Source: Spirochaetota bacterium | Lineage (GTDB): Bacteria > Spirochaetota > UBA4802 > JAFGDQ01 | DNA: 64,000 nt | Assembly: GCA_016932015.1 (NCBI GenBank) | Contig: JAFGDQ010000043.1 | Coordinates: 1-64,000, forward strand | Direction: 5' to 3' | Shown here: piece by piece, positions 54,320-63,663 of the stretch | Position numbering within the stretch: position 1 is the stretch's first letter | Layout: each line of letters starts with the position of its first letter | Position numbers and translations under genes: made by a program | The notes under the pieces: model-generated | What the model saw: only the letters and a program-made list of their open reading frames with translations | The model's database searches: none | What the model was told of the DNA's origin: nothing

Positions 54320-56358
54320 ATCCGGAAATAAATATTCCTACCATAGCACTCGCAGGCCAGCCAAATACAGGAAAATCAACAGTTTTCAACAGTCTTACCG
54401 GATCAAAACAGCATGTGGGCAACTGGCCCGGAAAAACTGTTGAAAAAAAAACAGGTACATACAGATATAACGGCAGCGCTTTAAATATCGTTGACCTGCC
54501 CGGGACATACAGCCTTACGTCAGCTTCGCTCGAAGAGAAAATCGCGCGCGATTTTCTCCTTAATGAGAGACCTGATGCTGTTGTTGTCATGGCAGACGCT
54601 TCTCAGCTTGAGCGCACTCTTTACCTTTTCACAGAAATCAGGCTGCTAAAAGTTCCTGTTGTCCTTGCACTGAACATGATGGATGTGGCCAGAGAACAGG
54701 GGAAGAATATAGATGTATCCGCGCTACAGGAAAACCTTGGAGTTCCTGTAGTTCCGATGACAGCATCAAGAGCTAAAGGACTTGATGATTTAATTTCAGT
54801 CATAAATAACTCATTAAAGAAAAAAAACGGTTCTCCAGCGTTATGCATGGAAGATAACAAACTTCTTAACAAATACTCTGAAATCTATTCTCTGCTCGAT
54901 GACGAGATTCCAAATGAATATTCAAAAGAATGGATAGCTGTAAAGCTCATAGAAAAAGATGAAGAAGCTAACCTTGTATTTAACAGATACGTATCCGGCA
55001 AAAAACTTGAAACTGCAGAAAAGCTGGTCACGGAAATAAAAGACGGGATTCTGCATGTTGCAGGTGCAAGATACAACTGGATCAGAAAAGCGATACTTAA
55101 TTCAATAAAATTGCTTCCATCCGATGAAAAAAAAATCAGAAGAAAAAATTTCGACCGCGCGGCGACTCATCCAATATGGGGAAAATTTATCGCGGTGGGA
55201 ATAATCCTTCTTACTTTTATTACGGCAATGATAATAGCAATACCGGTTATGTCTGTTGCCCAGTTACTGATGGGCCCGGGTTCCGGTGCATTAAGAGATA
55301 TCTTTTCAGGTGCTCCTTTGTGGGTAATATCATTTTTTGCTGATGGATTGCTTCCAGTGACAGGTGTTGCAGTCATGATGTTTTCATTTATTCTTGGCGT
55401 ATATTTTGCGTTTGGAATACTTGAAGACATAGGATACCTCGCACGCCTTGCGTATGTATTTGACAGACCGATGAACAGGATCGGGCTTCATGGCAAATCC
55501 TTTATGCCTCTTCTTATGAGCTTCGGATGCAATATTGCCGGAGTAACAGGTACAAGAGTAATTGATTCATGGCAGCAGCGTATGGTGACCCTTGTAATGG
55601 TTTCAATCATTCCGTGTATGGCTCTCTGGGCAGTAGTAAGTTTTGTCGGCGTTATTTTTTTCGGTGCTGCAATGCCGCTTCTTATTATTGCATTACTCGC
55701 TGTTGTAGCAGTTCATCTTACGTTTACTTCGGCCTTATTCAGAAAATTTATTGTTAAAGGTGAGAAAACAGGACTGATAATGGAACTTCCGCCATATCAT
55801 AAACCAAACTGGAAAACAATCTGGAGCTATGTATGGGTGCATTCAAAAGATTTCCTGAAACGAGCTGGAACACTTATAGCCCTGATATCACTGGCAGTAT
55901 GGGCTTTGTCCTATCAGCATGACGGCAATATAGAAAACAGCATCCTTGCTGCAATAGGAAAATTCTTTGACCCTGTATCCGGCCTGATTGGGCTTGACTG
56001 GAAGCTTTTCATTGCTCTTATTGCTGCAATCGCTGCGAAGGAAGCTTCTCTTTCAGTGCTTGCCGTTCTGTACGGGATAGGCGATGGAGCTTCATCAATC
56101 ACAAGCTTATTTGTTTCAGGAACAGGCGGATTTGAAAATGCTGCTCTTACGGGAGCAATAGCACAGTCAGTATCTCCTGCGTCAGCACTTGCTTTTATTT
56201 TCGCCTTTTTCTTTTCCATCCCATGCATTGGTACTGTTGCCACGATCTATTCAGAAACGCGTTCATTCAAATGGACCGCAGGATGTTCAGCTTATTATCT
56301 TCTGGCATCTTTTATAGCCGGCGGCATTGCGTACCGTATAGGACTGATGATCTTTTAA
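54316..56358 (+). CDS. feoB: Ferrous iron transport protein B
   Basis: Inner-membrane Fe(II) importer with a cytoplasmic GTPase domain, 680 residues. G1 is ALAGQPNTGKSTVFNSL, G3 DLPGTYSLTS, G4 LNMMD; the helical GDI-like domain follows to about residue 270. The membrane part has the two Gate motifs: MPLLMSFGCNIAGVTGTRVI in the first half and IPCIGTVATIYSETRSFKW in the second. The length is at the short end for FeoB, without a C-terminal FeoC-type fusion, consistent with a separate FeoC-like gene. It is the last gene of the chain that starts at the methyltransferases. Confidence 0.97.
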   Translation: MNPEINIPTIALAGQPNTGKSTVFNSLTGSKQHVGNWPGKTVEKKTGTYRYNGSALNIVDLPGTYSLTSASLEEKIARDFLLNERPDAVVVMADASQLERTLYLFTEIRLLKVPVVLALNMMDVAREQGKNIDVSALQENLGVPVVPMTASRAKGLDDLISVINNSLKKKNGSPALCMEDNKLLNKYSEIYSLLDDEIPNEYSKEWIAVKLIEKDEEANLVFNRYVSGKKLETAEKLVTEIKDGILHVAGARYNWIRKAILNSIKLLPSDEKKIRRKNFDRAATHPIWGKFIAVGIILLTFITAMIIAIPVMSVAQLLMGPGSGALRDIFSGAPLWVISFFADGLLPVTGVAVMMFSFILGVYFAFGILEDIGYLARLAYVFDRPMNRIGLHGKSFMPLLMSFGCNIAGVTGTRVIDSWQQRMVTLVMVSIIPCMALWAVVSFVGVIFFGAAMPLLIIALLAVVAVHLTFTSALFRKFIVKGEKTGLIMELPPYHKPNWKTIWSYVWVHSKDFLKRAGTLIALISLAVWALSYQHDGNIENSILAAIGKFFDPVSGLIGLDWKLFIALIAAIAAKEASLSVLAVLYGIGDGASSITSLFVSGTGGFENAALTGAIAQSVSPASALAFIFAFFFSIPCIGTVATIYSETRSFKWTAGCSAYYLLASFIAGGIAYRIGLMIF

Positions 56359-56506
56359 AAAATATTTAAAAACTGCTTAATTGAAAATTATTCTTTTTTT
56401 TCCAGTAAAAAATGTTTCACAGCCGTATTATCAATATTATTTTTAATTTATTATCTAAAAATAGTATGTAACAAATACATTTTAATTCTTCATAAAAGAT
56501 CATTAA

Positions 56507-56788
56507 TTACTCATCATCATTCGGTGGCCTTGTACTTTTTGCATTATATGGCTCATTTAATTGGCGATCCGGACTATATTCTGCGCCACAAATTCTGCAT
56601 ACAAGATATGTGGCGCATTTTTCCTTACCAGCTGCTTTTCGCTCCTGTATGTCCAGTTCTCCCGCACAATAAGTAATTATTATATAACCTTTACCATTAC
56701 ATGATCTGCAGGTAGTGCTGTTACTATTATTACCGAATCCCTGACAGTTTCCGCATCGAATCTTTTCCACTATCGTTTGCCTTTTCAC
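56507..56788 (-). CDS. Small zinc-ribbon protein with DnaJ-type CxxCxG pairs
   Basis: A 93-residue protein rich in Cys: CGNCQGFG and CRSCNGKG are CxxCxGxG repeats as in the DnaJ zinc centre, followed by single Cys residues and CRICGAEY near the end. It is probably a zinc-binding protein, maybe a chaperone-like or nucleic-acid-binding one. The frame opens at a GTG with no clear ribosome binding site, so the start is uncertain. The next gene upstream on the same strand (56831) is close, and the two may be linked. Confidence 0.55.
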   Translation of the reverse strand: MKRQTIVEKIRCGNCQGFGNNSNSTTCRSCNGKGYIIITYCAGELDIQERKAAGKEKCATYLVCRICGAEYSPDRQLNEPYNAKSTRPPNDDE

Positions 56789-56830
56789 TATAAATACAAT
56801 GCATTATATTTACAGTTCTATTTTAAAATA

Positions 56831-57130
56831 TTAAATAGTACTGGCTCTTACGGAATCTTTAATATAATCAATTTGAAAATTAAAACTTGTATTGTTTTTA
56901 AATTCAGTCTTATCTGAACAATTTTTAATCATATTACATAATTTTTTCTTTTCAGGTGCAGTGAAAAGCGGGCTGTCGGGTTTTATTTTGATATCATCAG
57001 CTGATGGATTCGGCATATTTAATATGCTTATTTTGTAGGTAGCATAAAAAGATGATACTTCATATTTCCAGAAATATTTTTTATTTGTAGTTACCCATTC
57101 TTTAACAATATTTGATAATAAATTTTTCAT
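56831..57130 (-). CDS. Small protein of unknown function
   Basis: A 99-residue soluble protein, ATG with AGGA upstream. Sequence such as VKEWVTTNKKYFWKYEVSSFYATYKISIL and DSPLFTAPEKKKLCNMIKNC is not one I recognise. It sits 42 bases upstream of the zinc-ribbon gene on the same strand; the pair may be a unit. Confidence 0.5.
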   Translation of the reverse strand: MKNLLSNIVKEWVTTNKKYFWKYEVSSFYATYKISILNMPNPSADDIKIKPDSPLFTAPEKKKLCNMIKNCSDKTEFKNNTSFNFQIDYIKDSVRASTI

Positions 57131-57426
57131 GATATCCTGCCTTCCATATTAGAAAGAAAATTAAAATTAAAATACTGCAGTAAGCATTCCAATGATCCTT
57201 TTGTTAACTGGAGATTTTTATACTGTTTCAATAATTAGCAAAAAACCATTAAAATCAAAAGTTCATTAAATTTGAGATTTGAGATAATTATATTTTTCAA
57301 GTCAGGTGAGAAATTATATTTCAGAAAAAATAAAAAGAAAATAATTAATTTTTACTTGCAATATAACACGACCAGATACGTTAAATATTGTACATTTTAT
57401 AATATTATCTGCACATTTATAATTTA
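57131..57426. other. AT-rich intergenic region, no gene seen
   Basis: About 300 bases between divergent genes. An open frame crosses it, but its composition is that of AT-rich non-coding DNA and it has no ribosome binding site. Confidence 0.5.
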
Positions 57427-57442
57427 TATCAGTATACTGATA
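57427..57442. promoter_or_regulatory. 16-bp palindromic operator of the MarR gene
   Basis: TATCAGTATACTGATA is a perfect palindrome 34 bases before the MarR start codon and contains TATACT, a possible -10. Autoregulation by the gene product is likely. Confidence 0.65.
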
Positions 57443-57476
57443 AAGTCAATGATTTATTTCAAGAACACGATTAAAT

Positions 57477-57905
57477 ATGAAAAAAACTTTTACACGCGGA
57501 AAGCATATCGGATTTTTAATAAAGAGGATACAGCATGAAATGCAGAAAAGAATGGATGTAGAGCTATGGCGTCTTAAACTCACAACACCACAATATTCTG
57601 CTTTAAATCAACTCGAGGAACACCCGGGATTATCCAATGCTGAACTGGCACGCAAAAGCTTCCTGACTCCTCAGACGATGAATCAGATAATTTTAACTTT
57701 AGAAAAGAAAAATTGTATCGAAAGGAGTAAACATCCTGTTAATGCGAGAATACAGGAAATATATTTATCCGATAAAGGAAAACAAATTCTACATGAGGCA
57801 CATACAATTGTTTCTAATGTTGAAGAAAACCTTTTCAAAAATTTAACTGATAAAGAAAAAACTGAACTTACCGGATTTCTGGAAAAAGTGAAAATTGATT
57901 CATAA
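57477..57905 (+). CDS. MarR family transcriptional regulator
   Basis: A 142-residue winged-helix regulator: LTTPQYSALNQLEEHPGLSNAELARKSFLTPQTMNQIILTLEKKNCI is the DNA-binding region, and RIQEIYLSDKGKQILHEA the wing and following helix. The start has no strong ribosome binding site. No enzyme or transporter adjoins it on the same strand, so apart from itself the target is unknown. Confidence 0.9.
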   Translation: MKKTFTRGKHIGFLIKRIQHEMQKRMDVELWRLKLTTPQYSALNQLEEHPGLSNAELARKSFLTPQTMNQIILTLEKKNCIERSKHPVNARIQEIYLSDKGKQILHEAHTIVSNVEENLFKNLTDKEKTELTGFLEKVKIDS

Positions 57906-58296
57906 TACTAAATGACAATGGGGATCGATTCATCCCACCATTGCACAGCTGCCCGCCATGGCGTGTAATGCGTACTTTTAACTGTTAACAACTTATGCAT
58001 GGAAGATATACAAAAACTGCAAATAACTGCATATTTAGAGAAATAAACCTCCTGAATAACAGAATAGTTTAAAATCTTTTTTGACTGCAGGGATATTGTA
58101 AATAGAGTAATTTTATTGATTTTAATTGATTTTAATTGGTTTTACCTGTATGCTTTAAAACTGAAGATAAAATTGCTATTTGTATTCATTCTTAAGAATT
58201 TATTTTTGTACAGTATCTAATGCTAGTCCGTTAACCTGACTCCTATTATTTGTTTATCTATTAAAACGGTCAGAATAATTTATAAAACAATTTAAT
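57906..58296. other. Intergenic region with short tandem repeat
   Basis: About 390 bases without a gene. A 10-base unit (TTGATTTTAA) is repeated nearly three times around 58116-58142. I see no terminator or promoter I would defend. Confidence 0.4.
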
Positions 58297-60732
58297 ATGG
58301 GACGTCTCAACAGAACAGCAGCTGCGCTAAGAGTTATATTCATTTTATTTATCATTTTATGCCCGTTTGTTGCTTACGCGGAAGATGTTGATTCCGGTTT
58401 TCAAAAAATCGGGAATGGTAATAAAATTATCGTGCGAGGAGACAGAGACTTTCCTCCTTATGAATTCCTGAATGAAAAAGGAGAGCCTGCAGGTTATAAT
58501 GTCGATTTATTTCGCGCTGTTGCAGAAGCTGCAGGCATAAAAGCTGAAGTAAGGCTTGGGCCATGGAATATAGTCAGAACAGAACTGGAAGCAGGAACAA
58601 TTGATGCCCTGATAGGGATGTTTTATTCAGAAGAAAGAGACCGGCTGGTTGATTTCTCAACACCTCACATTATAATATACCACAGTATATTCGTACGGAA
58701 AAACTCAACGATAAAATCTGAAAGGGATATACGCGGGAAAACAATTATTGTCCAATCCGGCGATATAATGCACGATTACGTACGCGCTCAAAAAATTACA
58801 GATAAAATAATAACTGTTGAAACGCAGCCTGAAGGGCTTCAGCTTTTAGCGACCGGGAAATATGACTGTTTTCTGGGATCACTGCGTCAGGGTATATATA
58901 TCATTACAAAAAATAATATTGAAAACATTATTCCGGTAGGCAGCCCTTTCTTTCCGAGAAAATACGGCTTTGCTGTTCCCGAAGGCAGGACATTGCTGTT
59001 AAATAAACTGAATAATGGGCTTGAGATAATTAAGCAAAATGGTAAATATCATGAAATAAATGACAAATGGTTCGGTCTGAAGGAGACAGAAGAATTTTTA
59101 TTTGAGAAAGCATTACGTTATGTATTAATGCTTTTATTTCCCGTATTTTTTTTGCTGTGCGTTATTTTTGTATGGAACTGGTCTTTAAGAAAAAAAGTTG
59201 CATCAAGAACAAGAGAACTTCAGGAGAGTGAAGAAAAGTACCGCTTTCTTGTTGAGAATATGAATGACATAATCTTCAGCACAGATACAAGCGGGATTAT
59301 AAATTACATAAGCCCTGCTGTGAAACAAATTACAGGTTATGAAACGGATGAGGTTATTGGGCATAGTTTTTCTGATTTTATTCATCCAAAAGACCGGGAT
59401 TTTATAGATGAAAAATTCAGGGAATTTTTAAATGGAACTATCGAACCGCTAGAGTTCAGAATAATCTTAAAAAACGGAGAACCCCTGTGGGGCAGAACAT
59501 CGAATCAGCTGATACTTGAAGATAGAAAAGTAACAGGCCTGCAGGGAATATTGACTGACATAAACGAAGCCAAGAAAATAGGATATCAGCTGCAGCAGGC
59601 ACAGAAGATGGAGGCGATAGGCACGCTTGCCGGAGGCATAGCTCATGATTTTAACAATATATTATCTTCCATCATGGGATATTCGGAACTTCTGCAGGAT
59701 TATGTTGAAAAGAATACAACACCGCACGAATTCCTGAAGGAGATTATTGCTGCAGGCAGGAGGGCCAGAGACCTGACAATGCGTATTTTAAGGATAAGCC
59801 GATATGAAGAAGGAGACATTAAGCCTGTTTCTATAAATACGCTGCTCAGGGATACAATGAAGATGCTGAGGGCAACCATTCCGACATCCATTGAATTCAT
59901 AGAAAGTATTCCTGAAAAGGAAATGATAATCAATGCGGATGCTGGACAAATAAGCCAGATAATAATGAATCTTGCCACTAATGCCCTGCACGCAATGTTT
60001 GAAAACGGCGGAACCCTGAGGGTAAGTCTGGCCCCGTTTATTTTTTATGAAGATATGAATGATTCTTTTCCTGATATTTTTCCGGGCGATTATGTAATGA
60101 TAACTGTAAGCGACACCGGAAAGGGAATAAAACCTGAATACCTTGATAAAATTTTTGAACCTTATTTTACAACAAAAGAAAAAGGAGAAGGTACAGGCCT
60201 GGGTTTATCCATAACACACGCAATAGTAAAAGCCCATAAAGGGCATATTACTGTTTACAGCGAAACAGGGAAAGGAACCAGTTTTAATGTATACCTGCCT
60301 TTGACTAAATCGGAATCAGAAGGCATTAAAGACAATCTGACAGCAGAAGAACTTCCCGGGGGAACAGAAAGAATTCTTCTTGTTGATGATAATTCTTCAA
60401 TAGTAAGAATGCTTGAACACAGCCTGTCAAAGCTTGGATATAAGGTTACAGGCAGAACCAGCAGTCAGGAAGCTCTTGAGCTTTTTAAAAAGAATTCTGA
60501 AAATTTTGACCTTGTCATAACAGATATGACCATGCCGAAATTGACGGGAGACAGGCTTGCGGTTGAAATTAAAAAAATAAGGGCTGATATTCCGGTTATT
60601 TTATGCACCGGATTCAGCGAAAGAATAGATGAAAGCAGAAAATTAAAAGAGGTAAGCAGTATCTTGATGAAACCTGTTGATATTGCAAAGATGGCGAATA
60701 CGATCAGGGAGGTACTGGAGGAAAGGGTGTAG
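58297..60732 (+). CDS. Hybrid sensor histidine kinase with substrate-binding-protein sensor
   Basis: An 811-residue membrane sensor. Order: signal anchor (VIFILFIILCPFVAYAE), a periplasmic solute-binding-protein type 3 domain (about 40-265; RGDRDFPPYEFLNEKGEPAGYNVDLFRAVAEAAG), a membrane helix (about 272-292), a PAS domain (about 308-420; NDIIFSTDTSGIINYISPAV), HisKA with the phospho-His in GGIAHDFNNILSS, the ATPase (QIIMNLATNALHAM, DTGKGIKPEYLDKIFEPYF, GTGLGLSITHAI) and a C-terminal receiver (ILLVDDNSSIVRML, LVITDMTMPKLTG). It probably senses an amino acid or similar small solute. No cognate output gene is near, so the phosphate acceptor is unknown. Confidence 0.93.
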   Translation: MGRLNRTAAALRVIFILFIILCPFVAYAEDVDSGFQKIGNGNKIIVRGDRDFPPYEFLNEKGEPAGYNVDLFRAVAEAAGIKAEVRLGPWNIVRTELEAGTIDALIGMFYSEERDRLVDFSTPHIIIYHSIFVRKNSTIKSERDIRGKTIIVQSGDIMHDYVRAQKITDKIITVETQPEGLQLLATGKYDCFLGSLRQGIYIITKNNIENIIPVGSPFFPRKYGFAVPEGRTLLLNKLNNGLEIIKQNGKYHEINDKWFGLKETEEFLFEKALRYVLMLLFPVFFLLCVIFVWNWSLRKKVASRTRELQESEEKYRFLVENMNDIIFSTDTSGIINYISPAVKQITGYETDEVIGHSFSDFIHPKDRDFIDEKFREFLNGTIEPLEFRIILKNGEPLWGRTSNQLILEDRKVTGLQGILTDINEAKKIGYQLQQAQKMEAIGTLAGGIAHDFNNILSSIMGYSELLQDYVEKNTTPHEFLKEIIAAGRRARDLTMRILRISRYEEGDIKPVSINTLLRDTMKMLRATIPTSIEFIESIPEKEMIINADAGQISQIIMNLATNALHAMFENGGTLRVSLAPFIFYEDMNDSFPDIFPGDYVMITVSDTGKGIKPEYLDKIFEPYFTTKEKGEGTGLGLSITHAIVKAHKGHITVYSETGKGTSFNVYLPLTKSESEGIKDNLTAEELPGGTERILLVDDNSSIVRMLEHSLSKLGYKVTGRTSSQEALELFKKNSENFDLVITDMTMPKLTGDRLAVEIKKIRADIPVILCTGFSERIDESRKLKEVSSILMKPVDIAKMANTIREVLEERV

Positions 60733-61220
60733 AGCAACAGGGAGAATTCTGGTTAAAGATATGCTGTTAAAGTTTAATCCTTTTTAAAAACCTTTTAACA
60801 GGCACTGATTTGGAAATATCTTGACAGAGAATTTTGATTAGAAAATGATAATAAAAATATTATTTTATTTTGTATAAAATATAGCTATTATAGAACTGAA
60901 ATATAATAATGATCTCTGAAAGCATTGTTCCGCAATCTGCAATAACAGTATCTGTAGCTATTTTAATTCTTCTAATGTGTGTTATACCACAGGTATCTTT
61001 CATCTTATAATTCTAATATGGTCAACCGATTACATTGCTGCGGAGAGATTTGTTTTCAAAAATTTTATCGGCTTTGCAAAGCCTTTTATTGAAGTGGACC
61101 CTGTACGTACGGGAATTTTATTTGAACTCTATACGGCTTTAACAAGTTTAACTGTAATACTATTATGGTTATAACATAAATATCCTGACAAAAACCATAA
61201 AAAGTTGTTCCTTACAGGTA
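60733..61220. other. Non-coding region with degraded hydrophobic ORF
   Basis: No intact gene. A + strand ATG at 60909 (MISESIVPQSAITVSVAIL) stops after about 33 codons, while another frame to 61174 continues with IAAERFVFKNFIGFAKPFIEVDP and a hydrophobic tail. This may be a frameshifted small membrane protein gene, or chance. Confidence 0.35.
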
Positions 61221-61541
61221 TTACTTTGGAAGACGCATTAAATCAGCACAATCCTTACAGAGCCTTTCACTTGTTCAGCGTCCTTCAACTTTCTTGTTTG
61301 TTGCCCAATTCCCGATCCATGAGAAAAAATCTTTTTAATATTCTCCAAAAGTGATATCATGTTCAGGTATTGGTACACCATTTTTCAGGAGGTAATCTTC
61401 ACATCATTGCAAAGCTGCTCTGCGTGATGTACATCGCATAGTTTTGGCTATAAAACAAATACCATTTTGTAATTTAAACTGCGCATAGAAGAAAGGTTTA
61501 CCGTTTTTGCGTTTGCGGGGATAAATAGTAAAACCAGCCAT
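61221..61541 (-). pseudogene. Tyrosine-recombinase (integrase) N-terminal remnant
   Basis: Reading the - strand from ATG 61541 in a single frame gives MAGFTIYPRKRKNGKPFFYA, TMRCTSRRAALQ, stop, CEDYLLKNGVPIPEHDITFGEY, stop, KDFFSWIGNWATNKKVEGR, stop, TSERLCKDCADLMRLPK, stop. Despite three internal stops the frame stays aligned to the N-terminal arm and SAM-like core-binding domain of phage-type integrases. The catalytic domain is missing. It lies 114 bases from tRNA-Arg; tRNA genes are common integration sites, so this is probably the rest of an old integrated element. Confidence 0.72.
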
Positions 61542-61654
61542 TCACAATCTTCTTCGCCAGATTCATCTTACATTTATCTGACATTTAATAGATTTGAGAA
61601 ACGCTGGTTTATCAGTAGTTTCCGAAAACCCGGTATTTTATCGGATATTTAACG

Positions 61655-61728
<74 letters not shown>

Positions 61729-61733
61729 GTATT

Positions 61734-61807
61734 TCGGGGCGAGAGGATTTGAACCTCCGGCCCTCTGGTCCCAAACCAGATGCGCTACCGGACTGCGCTA
61801 CGCCCCG
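61734..61807 (-). tRNA. tRNA-Pro (anticodon TGG)
   Basis: Cloverleaf on the - strand: acceptor CGGGGCG / CGCCCCG with discriminator A, D-arm GCGCAGTCCGGTAGCGC, anticodon loop TTTGGGA, T-arm GGAGGTTCAAATCCTC. CCA is not encoded. It is 5 bases upstream of tRNA-Arg and downstream of proS on the same strand. Confidence 0.95.
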
Positions 61808-61917
61808 TAAGAAAGATGTAAAATACAAACAAGCCTATTTTGAGTCAACAAAAAAATATTCAAAAAAATGCTTAATCATAAAAATATTTAAAAATCTTTT
61901 TCTATTAAAGTAAAACC

Positions 61918-63663
61918 TTATTTTAAAAAATCAGACAATTTCTGTATAGAAACATTACCGTCACTCAGTAATTTCCTGTATTCCGATAAAAATTCTGATA
62001 TTTTTTCGACTGATATTTTCAATATATCTTTTGAATGTCTGAATTTCAACTCAATTTCATTATTTGTAAAATAGCTTTTGCCGACTGTAATTCTGACTGG
62101 AATTCCCACAAGGTCCGCGTCCGCGAATTTAAAGCCCGGACTTACCTTTCTGTCATCATACAGTACCTCCAGGCCGGAATCCTGTATCTTATTATATATT
62201 TCTTCAACAGTTTTCACTTCCTCATCTGACTTTGCTATACCTACAAGATGAACATGAAACGGAGCTACGGAAAGCGGCCATATAATGCCTCTTTCATCAT
62301 AATTCTGCTCAATAATTGCCGCCAGGGTTCTGTTTACTCCAATACCGTAACAGCCCATAATTGGAGTTATTTCCTGGCTCTTTTCATTCTGAACAGTAAC
62401 ATTCATTGCTTTTGTGTATTTATATCCCAGCTTGAATATATGCCCGACTTCAATACCTCTTTTAACAGTCATGCTTTTTTTGCATTCAGGGCAGGGATCA
62501 CCTTCTTCAGCTGTTGAAATATCAGCCTCTTCTTTTACGGCGAAATCCCTTTCAGGATTTACATTTTTAAAGTGTTTATCTTTCTCATTGGCACCGGTTA
62601 TGGCGTTTGGAATATACCTGACTGAAATATCAAAAACCGTTCTGACATTTAATCCGTTAACAGGCCCCGCAAAACCTACAGGTGCGGAGGTCACCTCCTC
62701 AACAACATTGTCAGGGGCAAGTTCAAGCTCAACTGCTCCAAGAGTATTTTTAAGCTTCAGTTCATTGATTTCACGATTACCGGGAACAACAGCCATAACA
62801 GGCTTATTATCCGCAAGGTATATTATGCTTTTCAGGAATTTCTCAGCAGAACAGTTAAAGAATGAAACCAGGTCATCTATTGTTTTTACATCCGGCGTAT
62901 CGACTATCTCAATCTCTTTCTGCTCTTCACCAGACTTTGTAAGTTCCCTGTAAAAGTCCGCTCTTTCCTGATTAGCTCTGTAGCCGCATGAGCAGAGCAG
63001 CAGCGCCTCTTCGCCTATTTCCGAAGCTACCATAAACTCTTCCGAATTACTTCCGCCCATATTTCCGGTATCAGCCTGAACCGGTATGGTTTCAAGTCCG
63101 CATCTTTCAAATATGCTCCTGTATGTGGCACGCATTTTCTGATACGACTCTTCAAGGCCTTCCTCATCAATATCAAATGAATAAGCGTCCTTCATTATAA
63201 ATTCCTTGCTTCTCATTACTCCGAATCTGGGTCTGATCTCATCTCTGAATTTTGTATTAATCTGATAAACATTTACAGGCAGGTCCCTGTATGATGAAAT
63301 AATCGAACGCACAACATTAGTAAAAGCTTCCTCATGAGTCGGAGCAAGCGCGTATTCAAGCTTGTTCCTGTCCTGAATCCTGAACATCTCCGGGCCCATT
63401 GTATCCCAGCGGCCGGACTCCTTCCATAAGTCTGCATTTGTAAGCTCAGGCATCAGAAATTCAAGACCGCCTGCCTTGTCCATTTCCTCTCTTATAATAT
63501 TTATTACTTTTTTCAGTACCCTGAATCCGAGAGGAAGATAAGCATACATACCTGCAGCTTCTTTTCTGATAAGCCCGGCCCTTATCATAAGCCTGTGGCT
63601 TGCGACAACAGCATCAGAAGGGTCCTCCTTCATTGTAGGTACAATATATTTCGAAATTTTCAT
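61918..63663 (-). CDS. proS: Prolyl-tRNA synthetase (bacterial type)
   Basis: Charges tRNA-Pro with proline. The 581-residue class II synthetase has motif 1 (GMYAYLPLGFRVLKKVINIIREEMD), motif 2 (QINTKFRDEIRPRFGVMRSKEFIMKDAYSF) and motif 3 (GCYGIGVNRTLAAIIEQ). Between motifs 2 and 3 lies the YbaK-like editing domain (about residues 225-390; VKTIDDLVSFFN, MAVVPGNREINELKL), and the C-terminal anticodon-binding domain follows, as in the bacterial form. The tRNA-Pro gene downstream on the same strand may be co-transcribed. The ATG follows a weak GGGG-type ribosome binding site. Confidence 0.97.
   Translation of the reverse strand: MKISKYIVPTMKEDPSDAVVASHRLMIRAGLIRKEAAGMYAYLPLGFRVLKKVINIIREEMDKAGGLEFLMPELTNADLWKESGRWDTMGPEMFRIQDRNKLEYALAPTHEEAFTNVVRSIISSYRDLPVNVYQINTKFRDEIRPRFGVMRSKEFIMKDAYSFDIDEEGLEESYQKMRATYRSIFERCGLETIPVQADTGNMGGSNSEEFMVASEIGEEALLLCSCGYRANQERADFYRELTKSGEEQKEIEIVDTPDVKTIDDLVSFFNCSAEKFLKSIIYLADNKPVMAVVPGNREINELKLKNTLGAVELELAPDNVVEEVTSAPVGFAGPVNGLNVRTVFDISVRYIPNAITGANEKDKHFKNVNPERDFAVKEEADISTAEEGDPCPECKKSMTVKRGIEVGHIFKLGYKYTKAMNVTVQNEKSQEITPIMGCYGIGVNRTLAAIIEQNYDERGIIWPLSVAPFHVHLVGIAKSDEEVKTVEEIYNKIQDSGLEVLYDDRKVSPGFKFADADLVGIPVRITVGKSYFTNNEIELKFRHSKDILKISVEKISEFLSEYRKLLSDGNVSIQKLSDFLK

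Noticed and set aside
57272..57538. 88-residue ORF upstream of the MarR gene
   Set aside because: It overlaps the clear MarR gene, covers its operator and has the composition of AT-rich non-coding DNA.
60977..61174. 65-residue hydrophobic ORF
   Set aside because: No start with a ribosome binding site; at best the tail of a frameshifted gene, so it is described only within the intergenic entry.
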